Assembly (NCBI RefSeq): GCF_004346925.1
Contig: NZ_CP031167.1
Span: 1,570,001 to 1,634,000 of the forward strand
Direction of reading: 5' to 3'
DNA: 64,000 nt
Source of the DNA: Stenotrophomonas sp. ASS1
GTDB lineage: Bacteria > Pseudomonadota > Gammaproteobacteria > Xanthomonadales > Xanthomonadaceae
The position numbers and the translations under genes are program-made. Below the pieces are notes generated by a model, which was given only the letters and a program-made list of their open reading frames with translations, was not told the origin of the DNA and did not search any database. Below, in pieces: positions 1-11,342 of the stretch (position 1 is its first letter; each line of letters begins with the position of its first letter).

Positions 1-162
1 GACCGCCTGATGCTCGAGCTGTACCGCGACATCTACTCGGGCCGCCTGGACAACCTGCAGATGTTCCTGCTGAAGGAATTCTTCGAGATCCTGGAAAAGG
101 CCATCGATCGCTGCCGCGAGGCCGGCGTGGTGGCGTACCAGATCGTGTTGAAGAACAGCTGA
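1..162 (+). CDS. DUF47 (PhoU-like) family protein, C-terminal part
   Basis: The window opens inside this gene. The last 53 codons read in frame 1 to a TGA at 160-162. The visible peptide is a charged amphipathic helix (for example LMLELYRDIYSG and FFEILEKAIDRCREAG), which fits the C-terminal helical bundle of DUF47/PhoU-like proteins. It ends 13 bases before a PiT phosphate transporter, and DUF47 proteins are commonly the cytoplasmic partner encoded directly upstream of PiT. The family call rests on this short tail plus context; the start and most of the protein lie outside the window. Confidence 0.7.
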   Translation, partial: DRLMLELYRDIYSGRLDNLQMFLLKEFFEILEKAIDRCREAGVVAYQIVLKNS

Positions 163-175
163 CGGACGCCGCCGC

Positions 176-1297
176 ATGTTGACCCTTGTCCTGGTGGTGA
201 TCCTGGCCGCGCTCGTCTTCGAGTTCATCAACGGCTTCCACGACACCGCCAACTCCATTGCCACCGTGGTGGCGACCAAGGTGCTCTCGCCCGGCTGGGC
301 GGTGATGCTGGCCGCCTTCATGAACCTCATCGGTGCACTGACCGGTACCGCGGTGGCGCTGACCATCGCTTCGGGCCTGCTCAACACCAACGTGGTCGAC
401 GTCACCCCGCAGGTGATCCTGTGCGCCCTGCTGGGCGGCATCATCTGGAACCTGATCACCTGGTGGAAGGGGCTGCCTTCCTCGTCCTCGCACGCCCTGA
501 TCGGTGGCCTCTGCGGCGCCGGCCTGGCCGCTGCCCACAACAACTGGGACGCGCTGATCTGGTCCGAGCGCCTGGGCAGCTGGGCGCAGAACAAGGGCCT
601 GCTGTGGAAGGTGTTCGTGCCGATGATCACCTCGCCGATCGCCGGCTTCCTGCTCGGCATCGTGGTGATGGTGCTGCTGTGGGGCCTGATCGCCGGGCTG
701 GCCAGGATCGGTGGTGCCATCGGTCGTCTGGCCCGCCCGCGCATCGTCAACGCCTTCTTCGGCAAGGCGCAGATCGCCTCGGCGGCCTACATGGGCTTTG
801 CCCACGGCCACAACGACGCGCAGAAGACCATGGGCATCATCGCCATGACACTGATCGGTGCCGAGGCCACCGGTGCGCTGGATGACCTGCCGTCGTGGCT
901 GGCCTTCATGCACCCGGACGCCAGCGCCGGTGACGGCATCGCGATGTGGATCGTGCTGACCTGTGCGGTGGTGATGGCCGCCGGTACCGCCTCGGGCGGC
1001 TGGAAGATCATCAAGACCCTGGGCCACAAGATGGTCAAGCTGCACCCGATCCACGGCTTCGCCGCGGAGACCAGCTCGGCCACCATCCTGACCCTGGCCG
1101 CCCACTTCGGCATGCCGGTCTCGACCACGCACAGCATCTCCACGGCGATCATGGGCGTCGGCTTCGCCAAGAACCCGCGCTCGCTGAAGTTCGGCGTCAT
1201 CGAACGCATTGTCTGGGCCTGGATCCTGACCATCCCGGCCGCGGGCGGCTGTGCGTACCTGATCCTGAAGCTGTTCGAGCTGTTCGGCTGGACCTGA
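176..1297 (+). CDS. PiT-family inorganic phosphate transporter
   Basis: This is a 373-residue integral inner-membrane protein of the PiT family, which takes up phosphate (usually as a metal-phosphate complex) using a cation gradient. The two signature repeats are visible: GFHDTANS at about residues 20-27 and GHNDAQKTMG at about 211-220. The SSSHAL (about 103-108) and VSTTHS (about 315-320) segments are the matching second halves of the inverted duplication. Hydrophobic segments run throughout. The ATG follows the DUF47 stop by 13 bases, so the two are probably co-transcribed, and a strong terminator follows. Whether it carries phosphate or sulfate cannot be told from motifs alone, but the DUF47 partner favours phosphate. 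Confidence 0.93.
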   Translation: MLTLVLVVILAALVFEFINGFHDTANSIATVVATKVLSPGWAVMLAAFMNLIGALTGTAVALTIASGLLNTNVVDVTPQVILCALLGGIIWNLITWWKGLPSSSSHALIGGLCGAGLAAAHNNWDALIWSERLGSWAQNKGLLWKVFVPMITSPIAGFLLGIVVMVLLWGLIAGLARIGGAIGRLARPRIVNAFFGKAQIASAAYMGFAHGHNDAQKTMGIIAMTLIGAEATGALDDLPSWLAFMHPDASAGDGIAMWIVLTCAVVMAAGTASGGWKIIKTLGHKMVKLHPIHGFAAETSSATILTLAAHFGMPVSTTHSISTAIMGVGFAKNPRSLKFGVIERIVWAWILTIPAAGGCAYLILKLFELFGWT

Positions 1298-1320
1298 TCG
1301 CCACGCCAAGGTTGCAAACG

Positions 1321-1351
1321 AAAAAGCCCGCCGGTATCCGGCGGGCTTTTT
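1321..1351 (+). terminator. Rho-independent terminator after the PiT gene
   Basis: A perfect 14-base stem (AAAAAGCCCGCCGG / CCGGCGGGCTTTTT) with a TAT loop. The A-run on one side and T-run on the other make it usable from either strand. It lies 23 bases after the PiT stop codon. Confidence 0.9.
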
Positions 1352-1380
1352 CATGGGCAAAGAATTTTTCCGCACACATC

Positions 1381-1404
1381 GTGTCGACCAAGGTCGACAC
1401 CTAC
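1381..1404 (-). repeat. SMAG (GTAG) palindromic repeat
   Basis: A palindrome built on GTCGACC/GGTCGAC with the terminal GTAG on the minus strand. It is the exact reverse complement of the unit at 22334-22357, all 24 bases agreeing, which shows it is a dispersed repeat. SMAG repeats are the REP-like elements described in S. maltophilia. Confidence 0.85.
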
Positions 1405-1430
1405 CAGAGCAGAAACAGGGATCCGATCCC

Positions 1431-1454
1431 GTGCCGACCAACGGTCGGCACCCA
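1431..1454 (-). repeat. SMAG-like palindromic repeat, GTGG variant
   Basis: Palindrome GTGCCGACC / GGTCGGCAC with a terminal GTGG instead of GTAG on the minus strand. It lies 26 bases from a canonical unit in the same orientation. Probably a diverged SMAG unit. Confidence 0.7.
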
Positions 1455-1480
1455 CCAACAGCAGCAGGAACCTGTCAGCG

Positions 1481-1583
1481 GCGGGGTGGGGTGGGGTTGC
1501 AGGACCGTTGGCGCCATGGATGGCGCCATCGAGCCCCCAAGGATGGGTTTACGGCGTGTCCTGCAACCCCACCCCACCTCGCC
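1481..1583. repeat. Long palindromic repeat (about 100 bp), intact copy
   Basis: The outer arms 1485-1505 and 1558-1578 are perfectly complementary over 21 bases. Inside lies a second hairpin, GGCGCCAT-GG-ATGGCGCC (1510-1527), followed by a conserved stretch around GAGCCCCCAAGGATGGGTTT. The same architecture and core occur at 22462-22523 plus 23955-23994, where an IS element has split it. The family identity is unknown to me. Confidence 0.75.
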
Positions 1584-1662
1584 AGCCCTCAGGAAGCCAG
1601 TTTTTGCCGTTGCCGTTGCCGTTGATCCGGCGGGTGCCGGGCCGCAGGCCCGGCCAAACCCC

Positions 1663-3159
1663 TCAGTTACGCTGGAACAGCGCCTGCACATCCTTCCGGA
1701 ACGCCGCCTGGCTGTCCGCCCGGCTGTAGAACATGTGCCCGCCCGGATAACTGCGCACCTGCACCCGGGCCGGATTGCTGCCCATCGCCGGCATCTGGTC
1801 CACCGTCAGGATCGACCCCATGAACGGGCACGACAGATCATTCCAGCCATGCACGATCAGCACCTGCAGATGCGGATCGATCGCCACCGCCTGCCGCAGC
1901 TGGGTCACCGCGCCCTGGCGCAGCTCGCCGTTGCGGTCCCACAGCCGGTTCACGTCGTAGTTCAGCGCCTGGTAGCGTGCATCCACCTTCCAGCCGACCA
2001 CGCGCGTCACGAAGTCGACCATCGCGGTGGTGGTCGGCGCAATGATGCTGTCCAGCAGCGGATCGTTGGCGCGCTGTTCCGGATCATTCGGGAACGGATC
2101 GAACGCGGTCACGTTGGAGTCGTAGCGGCTGCCCAGCGTGCCCTTGTCGCGGAACACCTCACGCAGATAGGCCTGCGTCTCCAATCGGCCACCGGCGCGG
2201 CGCACGAACTGCGCATCCAGCCCGGTCAGCTCGGTCACCCGGCGCAGCATCGCCTCGGTCGCCTGCGGATCGCTGCGGCCCTTCATCAGCGCAGTGGCGT
2301 AGTCGCCGCGGGTGTATTCCACCACGTCGCGCATCGCCGCATCGGTCAGTTTGCCCTGGCGCTCCAGGTGCGCTGCAGCGATCGACGGCAGCGTCTGCAT
2401 CCACGCCATCGGCGAGACATCGGCGTTGTCTTCCAGGGTCGGGCTCAGGTAGGGCGAGACCAGCACCAGGCCGTTCATCGCCACGCCCAGCCGGGTCTGC
2501 AGGAAGTGGGTGATGCGCGGGCCACGGTAGCCACCGTAGCTCTCGCCGGTCAGGTACTTGCGCGAGGCCATGCGCTGGTTGCGCAGCAGCCAGTCGTAGA
2601 TCGAGCGCGACAGGTATTCGATGTCGGCGCTGGGGTTGTACAGCTGCTTCTTCGCTTCGTCATCGCCGATGCGCGCACGGCTGAAGCCAGTGCCGACCGG
2701 GTCGATGAACACCAGGTCGGTGAAGTCCAGCCAGGTGCCGGGGTTGTCGTGCAGGGTGGCCGGCGCCGATGCGCTGTCCCCCTCCGAACCAAAGGTGACC
2801 ACCTTGGGTCCGATCGCGCCCATGTTGAGGTAGACCGACGATGCACCCGGGCCGCCATTGAGCGCGAAGGTCACCGGCCGGTCCTTGCCCGGCATCGTGT
2901 AGGCGGTGAACACCACATCGGCGATCACCTTGCCCTTGGCATCGCGTACCGGCAGGGTGCCGACGGTGGCGGTGTAGTCCAGGGTGCGGCCGGCCAGGCG
3001 CATGCTCTGGCGGACCGAGGCGTCGGCGGGCAGCGCAGGCGCTTCGGTCTTGTCGTCTTTCGGGTCGGGCTTGGCCTCGGCGTCGGGCGCGGCCAGCACG
3101 CTGGCAGGGGCGATGAGCAGGCCGACGCAGAGCGCGGCAGTGTGCAGCAGGGACTTCAT
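1663..3159 (-). CDS. Exported S10-family serine carboxypeptidase
   Basis: This 498-residue protein has the alpha/beta-hydrolase layout of peptidase family S10, which removes C-terminal residues from peptides. The nucleophile motif GESYG puts the catalytic Ser at about residue 207; the Asp lies in HGWNDLSCPF (about 441) and the His in YPGGHMFYS (about 475). The oxyanion motif NGGPGASS is at about 101-108. The open frame extends further upstream, but the ATG at 3159 is chosen because it starts a clean signal peptide (MKSLLHTAALCVGLL...ASVLAAPD), so the enzyme is probably periplasmic or secreted. It is convergent with the PiT gene and has no clear operon partner. Confidence 0.9.
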   Translation of the reverse strand: MKSLLHTAALCVGLLIAPASVLAAPDAEAKPDPKDDKTEAPALPADASVRQSMRLAGRTLDYTATVGTLPVRDAKGKVIADVVFTAYTMPGKDRPVTFALNGGPGASSVYLNMGAIGPKVVTFGSEGDSASAPATLHDNPGTWLDFTDLVFIDPVGTGFSRARIGDDEAKKQLYNPSADIEYLSRSIYDWLLRNQRMASRKYLTGESYGGYRGPRITHFLQTRLGVAMNGLVLVSPYLSPTLEDNADVSPMAWMQTLPSIAAAHLERQGKLTDAAMRDVVEYTRGDYATALMKGRSDPQATEAMLRRVTELTGLDAQFVRRAGGRLETQAYLREVFRDKGTLGSRYDSNVTAFDPFPNDPEQRANDPLLDSIIAPTTTAMVDFVTRVVGWKVDARYQALNYDVNRLWDRNGELRQGAVTQLRQAVAIDPHLQVLIVHGWNDLSCPFMGSILTVDQMPAMGSNPARVQVRSYPGGHMFYSRADSQAAFRKDVQALFQRN

Positions 3160-3269
3160 GGCACCGGATCGGCAGCGGAAGGGGGTTCCGATGCTAGGCC
3201 GGTGGCGGCCCATGCCGTATGTGTCCAAAGGCATGGCCGCGCTTCGAGGCCGCCAGTGGCCAGATTGGG

Positions 3270-3863
3270 TCAAGCGGGCAGGGTGGTGCGCAGTTCGTCG
3301 TCGGCCAGCAGGCCGTATACCGCCGAATCGGACAGTTCGCCCTGGATGCGCCAGCGCTGCCGCAGCACGCCCTCCAGGTGGAAGCCCAGCCGTTCAAGCA
3401 CGTGTGCCGAGGGCCGGTTGCGCGGGTCGACTTCGGCTTCCACGCGATGCAGGCGCAGGGTCTGGAACAGGTAGTCCAGCAGATGCTGCAGCGCTTCGTG
3501 CATGTAGCCCTGGCCTTGCCTGTCGGGGGCCAGAAGGTAGCCGATCTCGGCACGAGCGGCATCGCGATCCAGGGCGAACACCACGCAGATGCCCAGCAAC
3601 GGGCCATCCAGCGTTTCGCGCACGGCCAGCTTGAGCTGGGTGCCGGTGGCCTGTGCCGCCAGGTCATCGTCGATCTGCGCGCGCGCTTCGGCCGGTCGTG
3701 TCCACGCCGGGTGGTTCCAGAACCGCATCACGTCCGGATCGGACTGGATCGCGAACAGGGCGGCCGCATCGTCGCGGCGGATCGGGCTCAGGACCAGGCG
3801 CGCGCTGTGCAGCGGCAGGCCCGGGAACAGCAGCGAGTGGCTGGCCAATACGATGGTCCACAC
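3270..3863 (-). CDS. GNAT-family N-acetyltransferase (RimJ/RimL-like)
   Basis: A protein of about 197 residues with the acetyltransferase fold. The N-terminal strand HSARLVLSPIRRDDAAALF is typical of the RimJ/RimL-like branch, the acetyl-CoA loop appears as DRQGQGYMHEALQ, and the C-terminal NRPSAHVLERLGFHLEGVLR motif is diagnostic. It would transfer an acetyl group to an amine, possibly a protein N-terminus or a small molecule; the substrate is not evident. The start is uncertain: a GTG at 3863 gives a normal N-terminus, while the frame stays open to 3935. It is followed on the minus strand by the S10 peptidase gene and preceded by parE, with a palindrome between. Confidence 0.82.
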   Translation of the reverse strand: MWTIVLASHSLLFPGLPLHSARLVLSPIRRDDAAALFAIQSDPDVMRFWNHPAWTRPAEARAQIDDDLAAQATGTQLKLAVRETLDGPLLGICVVFALDRDAARAEIGYLLAPDRQGQGYMHEALQHLLDYLFQTLRLHRVEAEVDPRNRPSAHVLERLGFHLEGVLRQRWRIQGELSDSAVYGLLADDELRTTLPA

Positions 3864-3946
3864 AGATGGACGCGCATTATGGCGCCGCCGGGTTTGCCGA
3901 TGGGGGCGTAATGCCAAGGGCACATGAACCGGCATTACCGGGCGAT

Positions 3947-3987
3947 GGGGCCAGAGCCGTTTCCCTGCAGGAAACGGATCCGGCCCC
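3947..3987. repeat. GATCCGTTTCC-type palindrome between parE and the GNAT gene
   Basis: Arms 3947-3964 and 3970-3987 pair with two mismatches around a 5-base loop. The right arm contains GGAAACGGATC, the same core as the perfect palindrome at 22385-22425. It lies just beyond the parE stop and could end parE transcription, but it has no T-run. Confidence 0.6.
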
Positions 3988-3995
3988 GCGTCGGG

Positions 3996-5885
3996 TCAGA
4001 CTTCCAGCGAAGCCAGATCGCCCTTGCTCTCCAGCCAGCCCTTGCGGTCGGAGGCGCGCTTCTTGGCCAGCAGCATGTCCATCAGCGAGCTCGTCTGCTC
4101 GCGATCGTCCACGGTCAGCTGCACCAGGCGGCGCGTATCCGGGTGGATGGTGGATTCACGCAGCTGCGGCGGGTTCATCTCGCCCAGGCCCTTGAAGCGG
4201 GTCACGTTGATGGCGCCCTTGATCTTCTCGCGTTCGATCTTGTCCAGCATCGAGCGCTTTTCTTCTTCATCCAGGGCGTAGAACACCTGCTTGCCCACGT
4301 CGATGCGGAACAGCGGCGGCATCGCCACGAACACGTGGCCGGCATCGACCAGCGCCGGGAAGTGCTTCAGGAACAGTGCGGTCAGCAGGGTTGCGATGTG
4401 CAGGCCGTCGGAGTCCGCGTCGGCCAGGATGATGACCTTGCCGTAACGCAGGCCGCTGATGTCGTCCTTGCCGGGGTCGCAGCCGATGGCGATGGCCAGG
4501 TTGTGTACTTCCTCCGAGGCCAGCACGCTGTTGGACGAGACTTCCCAGGTGTTCAGGATCTTGCCGCGCAACGGCATGATGGCCTGGAAGTCCTTGTCGC
4601 GGGCCTGCTTGGCACTGCCCCCTGCCGAGTCGCCTTCCACCAGGAACAGCTCGGTACGCGACAGGTCCTGGCTGATGCAGTCGGCCAGCTTGCCGGGCAG
4701 GGCCGGGCCCTGGGTGACCTTCTTGCGGACGACCAGCTTCTCGGTCTTCAGGCGTGCGCTGGCGCGCTCGATGGCGATCTGCGCGATTTTCTCGCCCAGC
4801 TCGACGTTCTGGTTCAACAGCAGGCTGAAGGCATCGTGGGCGGCGCCTTCAACGAAGCCGGCGGCCTGGCGCGAGGACAGGCGTTCCTTGGTCTGGCCAC
4901 TGAACTGCGGGTCGGTCATCTTCAGCGACAGCACGAACGACACGCGGTCCCACACGTCTTCCGGGGCCAGCTTGACGCCGCGCGGCAGCAGGTTGCGGAA
5001 GTCGCAGAACTCGCGCAGCGCCTCGGTCAGGCCGGTACGCAGGCCGTTGACGTGGGTGCCGTGCTGGGCGGTGGGAATCAGATTGACGTAGCTTTCCTGC
5101 ACCAGCTCGCCTTCCGGCAGCCAGGCCACGGCCCAGTCCACCACCTCGGTGTCCTTCTTCAGGTTGCCGACGAACAGGTCGGCCGGCAGCGATTCGCGTT
5201 CGCCCAGTTCCAGCTTCAGGTAATCGCGCAGGCCGTCTTCGTAGTACCAGGTGTCGACTTCACCGGTGGCCTCATCGGTCAGCTTGACCGTCAGGCCCGG
5301 GCACAGCACGGCCTTGGCGCGCAGCAGGTGCTTCAGCGCGCGCACCGCGAACTTGGGCGTGTCGAAGTATTTCGGGTCAGGCCAGAAGCGCACGCGGGTG
5401 CCGGTGTTCTTCTTGCCGACGCTGCCGATCACTTCCAGCGGCGTGGCGCGGTCGCCGTTGCGGAAGGTGATGCGGTGCTCGGCACCTTCGCGCTTGATGT
5501 GCACTTCCACCAGGGTCGACAGCGCATTGACCACGCTGACGCCGACGCCGTGCAGGCCGCCGGAGAAGGTGTAGTTGTTGTTGCTGAACTTGCCGCCCGC
5601 ATGCAGGCGGGTGAGGATCAGCTCGACACCCGGGATCTTCTCTTCCGGGTGGATGTCCACCGGCATGCCGCGGCCGTCATCGCTGACCTCCACGCTGCCG
5701 TCCTTGTACAGGGTGATCTCGATCGAGCGCGCATGGCCGGCGAGGGCCTCGTCCACCGAGTTGTCGATCACTTCCTGCGCCAGGTGGTTCGGGCGCGCGG
5801 TGTCGGTATACATGCCGGGACGGCGCTTGACCGGGTCAAGGCCGGACAGGACTTCAATATCGGCGGCGTTATAACGGGCGTTCAT
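3996..5885 (-). CDS. parE: DNA topoisomerase IV subunit B
   Basis: This 629-residue protein is the ATPase subunit of topoisomerase IV, which decatenates daughter chromosomes together with ParC. The GHKL ATP site is visible as DNSVDEAL (41-48), DDGRGMPVD (69-77) and GLHGVGVSVVNAL. The central Toprim domain carries EGDSAGG, LRGKILN and DADSDGLHI, and the C-terminal region ends as expected for the short (about 630-residue) ParE class rather than the longer GyrB. The ATG at 5885 starts MNARYNAADIEVLSG, the family's usual start; the frame is open further upstream but that part is low-complexity read-through. parC is not in the window. Confidence 0.97.
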   Translation of the reverse strand: MNARYNAADIEVLSGLDPVKRRPGMYTDTARPNHLAQEVIDNSVDEALAGHARSIEITLYKDGSVEVSDDGRGMPVDIHPEEKIPGVELILTRLHAGGKFSNNNYTFSGGLHGVGVSVVNALSTLVEVHIKREGAEHRITFRNGDRATPLEVIGSVGKKNTGTRVRFWPDPKYFDTPKFAVRALKHLLRAKAVLCPGLTVKLTDEATGEVDTWYYEDGLRDYLKLELGERESLPADLFVGNLKKDTEVVDWAVAWLPEGELVQESYVNLIPTAQHGTHVNGLRTGLTEALREFCDFRNLLPRGVKLAPEDVWDRVSFVLSLKMTDPQFSGQTKERLSSRQAAGFVEGAAHDAFSLLLNQNVELGEKIAQIAIERASARLKTEKLVVRKKVTQGPALPGKLADCISQDLSRTELFLVEGDSAGGSAKQARDKDFQAIMPLRGKILNTWEVSSNSVLASEEVHNLAIAIGCDPGKDDISGLRYGKVIILADADSDGLHIATLLTALFLKHFPALVDAGHVFVAMPPLFRIDVGKQVFYALDEEEKRSMLDKIEREKIKGAINVTRFKGLGEMNPPQLRESTIHPDTRRLVQLTVDDREQTSSLMDMLLAKKRASDRKGWLESKGDLASLEV

Positions 5886-6057
5886 CTGTCTTCGAAAGCT
5901 TGGAGCGACGGGCAAGTGTGGGGTCTGGCACGGGATTTTGCACGCCTGCGGTTCAGTCTCGGCGACGCAGAGGGGGTAAAATGGCAGCTGCTGGAATCTG
6001 AACACCGGCGACCCCCGTTGGGTCGAAACATCCAAGCCATACCGCGAGGAGGACCTC

Positions 6058-6291
6058 ATGAAGAAGTTGCTGACCATTGCGATCCTGGCCGCTGCCGCCG
6101 TTGCAGTGCCGCTGGTGGTGGCGCAGAACGCCGGCCAGCCGGCCCCGCAGCAGGGTGACCAGGCCGACAAGGCGCAGGCCGAGGCCGATGCCAAGGCCAA
6201 GCGTCGGGCCCAGGCCAATGCCGAAATGAAGGCGCAGGGCCAGCCGGCCCCGCAGCAGGAAGAGGAAGAGGAAGCGCGCAAGAAGCGCTGA
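6058..6291 (+). CDS. Small exported hydrophilic protein, unknown function
   Basis: A 77-residue protein with a clear signal peptide (MKKLLTIAILAAAAVAVPLVVAQ) and an ATG preceded by GAGGAGG at 6047-6053. The mature part is very rich in Ala, Gln, Lys and Glu, should form a charged helix, and is framed by two copies of GQPAPQQ (about residues 26-32 and 61-67). It ends in a run of Glu followed by ARKKR. I do not recognise a family. It stands alone, divergent from parE, with its own terminator, so it is probably a separately expressed periplasmic protein. Confidence 0.75.
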   Translation: MKKLLTIAILAAAAVAVPLVVAQNAGQPAPQQGDQADKAQAEADAKAKRRAQANAEMKAQGQPAPQQEEEEEARKKR

Positions 6292-6336
6292 TCCCGCCCC
6301 CTGCCAGGCGCCCTTGCGACAAGGGTTGCGCTCCGG

Positions 6337-6366
6337 AACGCCCCGCTTTGCGGGGCGTTTCTTTTT
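6337..6366 (+). terminator. Rho-independent terminator
   Basis: A 10-base perfect stem (AACGCCCCGC / GCGGGGCGTT) with a TTT loop and a run of Ts to 6366. It lies 45 bases after the small exported protein gene. Confidence 0.9.
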
Positions 6367-6386
6367 AGTGGCGTGCCATCTGCCTC

Positions 6387-6415
6387 TTGGGTTGGCGGCC
6401 ATCAATCTGTAAACT
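6387..6415 (+). promoter_or_regulatory. Candidate sigma-70 promoter for pyrG
   Basis: TTGGGT (6387-6392) and TAAACT (6410-6415) are separated by exactly 17 bases and each match the -35 and -10 consensus at 4 of 6 positions. It would give a 5' leader of about 270 bases before pyrG. The remaining bases 6416-6691 hold no gene I can support. Confidence 0.45.
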
Positions 6416-6622
6416 ATGGCTTTCCGGGAGTAAGTGCGTGTCCACCATTTGCGAATGGGCTGGAGCGGCCAAGCGTGGCTTCCAGCATGGCGGGTCGCAG
6501 GTGACGGTCGATTTGACCGGCACGGTCGCCCCGACCTCGCACGGTGGTCCCCGTCCGGCGCCTGCCGTCGCACGGATCCGCACCTCCCTCGCTGCCACAG
6601 CGAACCGGAAAACCCCCTCTGA

Positions 6623-8356
<1,734 letters not shown>

Positions 8357-8361
8357 CTTGT

Positions 8362-8384
8362 GATGGGGGCCGCCGGCCCCCATC
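8362..8384 (+). terminator. GC-rich hairpin between pyrG and kdsA
   Basis: A 10-base perfect stem (GATGGGGGCC / GGCCCCCATC) with a GCC loop, beginning 5 bases after the pyrG stop. There is no T-run, so it may be a weak terminator or an mRNA-stabilising hairpin rather than a full stop. Confidence 0.5.
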
Positions 8385-8445
8385 TTGCACGCTTCAACCC
8401 CCAGCGCACCGGCCCGGCCGGTGCCGCGGACAACAAGGAAACGCC

Positions 8446-9276
8446 ATGAAACTGTGTGGATTCGAGGTCGGGCTGGACCAGCCCCTGTTCCTGATCGCCG
8501 GCCCCTGCGTGATCGAGTCGATGCAGCTGCAGCTCGATACCGCCGGCAAGTTGAAGGAAGTCACCGACAAGCTCGGCGTCAACTTCATCTTCAAGTCCAG
8601 CTTCGACAAGGCCAACCGCACTTCGGGCACCGCATTCCGCGGCCCGGGCATGGAAGAGGGCCTGAAGGTCCTGGCCGAGGTCAAGAAGCAGATCGGCGTG
8701 CCGGTGCTGACCGACGTCCACGAATACACCCCGATGGATGAAGTGGCCTCGGTGGTGGACGTGCTGCAGACCCCGGCGTTCCTGGTCCGCCAGACCGACT
8801 TCATCCGCAAGGTGTGCTCGGCCGGCAAGCCGGTCAACATCAAGAAGGGCCAGTTCCTGGCGCCGTGGGACATGAAGCCGGTCGTGGAAAAGGCCAAGGC
8901 CACCGGCAACGAGCAGATCATGGTCTGCGAACGCGGTGCCAGCTTCGGCTACAACAACCTGGTCAGTGACATGCGTTCGCTGGCGGTGATGCGCGATACC
9001 GGTTGCCCGGTGGTGTTCGACGCCACCCATTCGGTGCAGCTGCCGGGTGGGCAGGGCACCAGTTCCGGTGGCCAGCGTGAGCACGTGCCGGTGCTGGCCC
9101 GCGCCGCCGTGGCGGTGGGCATCTCCGGCCTGTTCGCCGAAACCCATCCGGACCCGTCCAAGGCGCTGTCCGATGGCCCCAATGCATGGCCGCTGGACCA
9201 GATGGAAGCGCTGCTCGAGACCCTGATGGAACTCGATGCGGTGACCAAGAAGCACGGCTTTTCGCGCTTCGCGTGA
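8446..9276 (+). CDS. kdsA: 3-deoxy-8-phosphooctulonate (KDO-8-P) synthase
   Basis: This 276-residue cytoplasmic aldolase joins phosphoenolpyruvate and arabinose 5-phosphate to make KDO 8-phosphate, the precursor of the inner-core sugar of lipopolysaccharide. Visible family motifs are [12 protein letters not shown] near the N-terminus, [27 protein letters not shown], and [11 protein letters not shown] towards the C-terminus. The length matches the family. It is followed with an overlapping stop/start by a small membrane protein gene. Confidence 0.97.
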   Translation: MKLCGFEVGLDQPLFLIAGPCVIESMQLQLDTAGKLKEVTDKLGVNFIFKSSFDKANRTSGTAFRGPGMEEGLKVLAEVKKQIGVPVLTDVHEYTPMDEVASVVDVLQTPAFLVRQTDFIRKVCSAGKPVNIKKGQFLAPWDMKPVVEKAKATGNEQIMVCERGASFGYNNLVSDMRSLAVMRDTGCPVVFDATHSVQLPGGQGTSSGGQREHVPVLARAAVAVGISGLFAETHPDPSKALSDGPNAWPLDQMEALLETLMELDAVTKKHGFSRFA

Positions 9277-9620
9277 GTCGTGACCCGTGGCTGGCGCTGG
9301 AAACCCAGCGTCACCGCCGGCACTGGAAACAGTGGCCCTGGGGCCTGATCGCACTGGGTCTGGCCGTGCTGTTCACCGTGGGCATGTTCGGGCTGGTACT
9401 GATCGGCGCTGCGTCGGTGCGGCCCCCCGGTGATGGCAGCAGTGCGCTCGATCTGCGGGCGTACTTCATTGCGCTGCTGGTGGCGGAGCTGCTCGGTGCG
9501 GTGGGATGCGTTGCTGCCGCTGTGCTGGCCTGGCGGCTGAATCGCGGCAAGGTCACGGCTGGCCTGGCGATCATCCTGCTCTCGCTGTGGCTGGGCGCCC
9601 TGTTCTACGGATTGCTCTGA
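9273..9620 (+). CDS. Small membrane protein, first of a tandem pair
   Basis: A 115-residue protein with three likely membrane helices (about residues 20-45, 62-88 and 93-115). It starts at a GTG that overlaps the kdsA stop as GTGA, so translation is probably coupled. It shares [10 protein letters not shown], a PPGDG motif in the first loop and a similar helix layout with the next gene, which suggests an old tandem duplication. I do not recognise a named family or function. Its position inside the pyrG-kdsA-eno run is the only functional hint. Confidence 0.65.
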   Translation: MSRDPWLALETQRHRRHWKQWPWGLIALGLAVLFTVGMFGLVLIGAASVRPPGDGSSALDLRAYFIALLVAELLGAVGCVAAAVLAWRLNRGKVTAGLAIILLSLWLGALFYGLL

Positions 9621-9949
9621 TGAATACGACCACATCGGCGCGTGGCTGGCCCTGGGGCCTGATCGCGCTGGGGCTGTCCGTGTTGACCTGGATCGCCCTG
9701 GTGGTGGGCGTGCTGGCCTTCACGTCCGGTTTCCGGCCGCCGGGGGATGGAAACAACGGCGTGCAGGCCACGCAGTGGTGGCTGCTGGGCGCGCTGGTCA
9801 CGATGGTGCTGTCCTTCCTGGGCAGTCCGGTGGCGATGGTGCTGGCCTGGCGACGGCGGCGTGGCCCCATCCTGGCAGCGATTGCCGGTGCATTGCTGGT
9901 GATGCTGGTGTCGATGATCCTGATCGTGATCGGGTCCAGTTGGGGCTGA
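9620..9949 (+). CDS. Small membrane protein, second of a tandem pair
   Basis: A 109-residue protein with three predicted membrane helices, starting at an ATG that overlaps the preceding stop (TGATG). The N-terminal [14 protein letters not shown] and the loop motif RPPGDG match the upstream gene. The C-terminal helices are followed by no soluble domain. Function unknown; it is probably translated with its neighbour, and the two may act together in the inner membrane. Confidence 0.65.
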   Translation: MNTTTSARGWPWGLIALGLSVLTWIALVVGVLAFTSGFRPPGDGNNGVQATQWWLLGALVTMVLSFLGSPVAMVLAWRRRRGPILAAIAGALLVMLVSMILIVIGSSWG

Positions 9950-11338
<1,389 letters not shown>

Positions 11339-11342
11339 GCCG

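Larger units (their letters stand above)
1352..1662. other. Intergenic palindromic repeat cluster, no gene
   Basis: No coding sequence is supported here. The stretch holds two SMAG-type palindromes (1381-1404, 1431-1454), a long palindrome of about 100 bp (1481-1583), a hexamer tract of CCGTTG units (1607-1624) and a GC-rich hairpin at about 1629-1655. It separates the PiT gene from the convergent S10 peptidase gene. Confidence 0.75.

Noticed and set aside
946-3474. An 840-codon forward open frame across the PiT end, intergenic repeats and the S10 peptidase
   Set aside because: It crosses a strong terminator and palindromes and is low-complexity; the PiT and S10 genes explain the coding signal.
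3924-6158. A long forward open frame antisense to parE
   Set aside because: It is a shadow of parE caused by high GC at third positions; no domain or start signal supports it.
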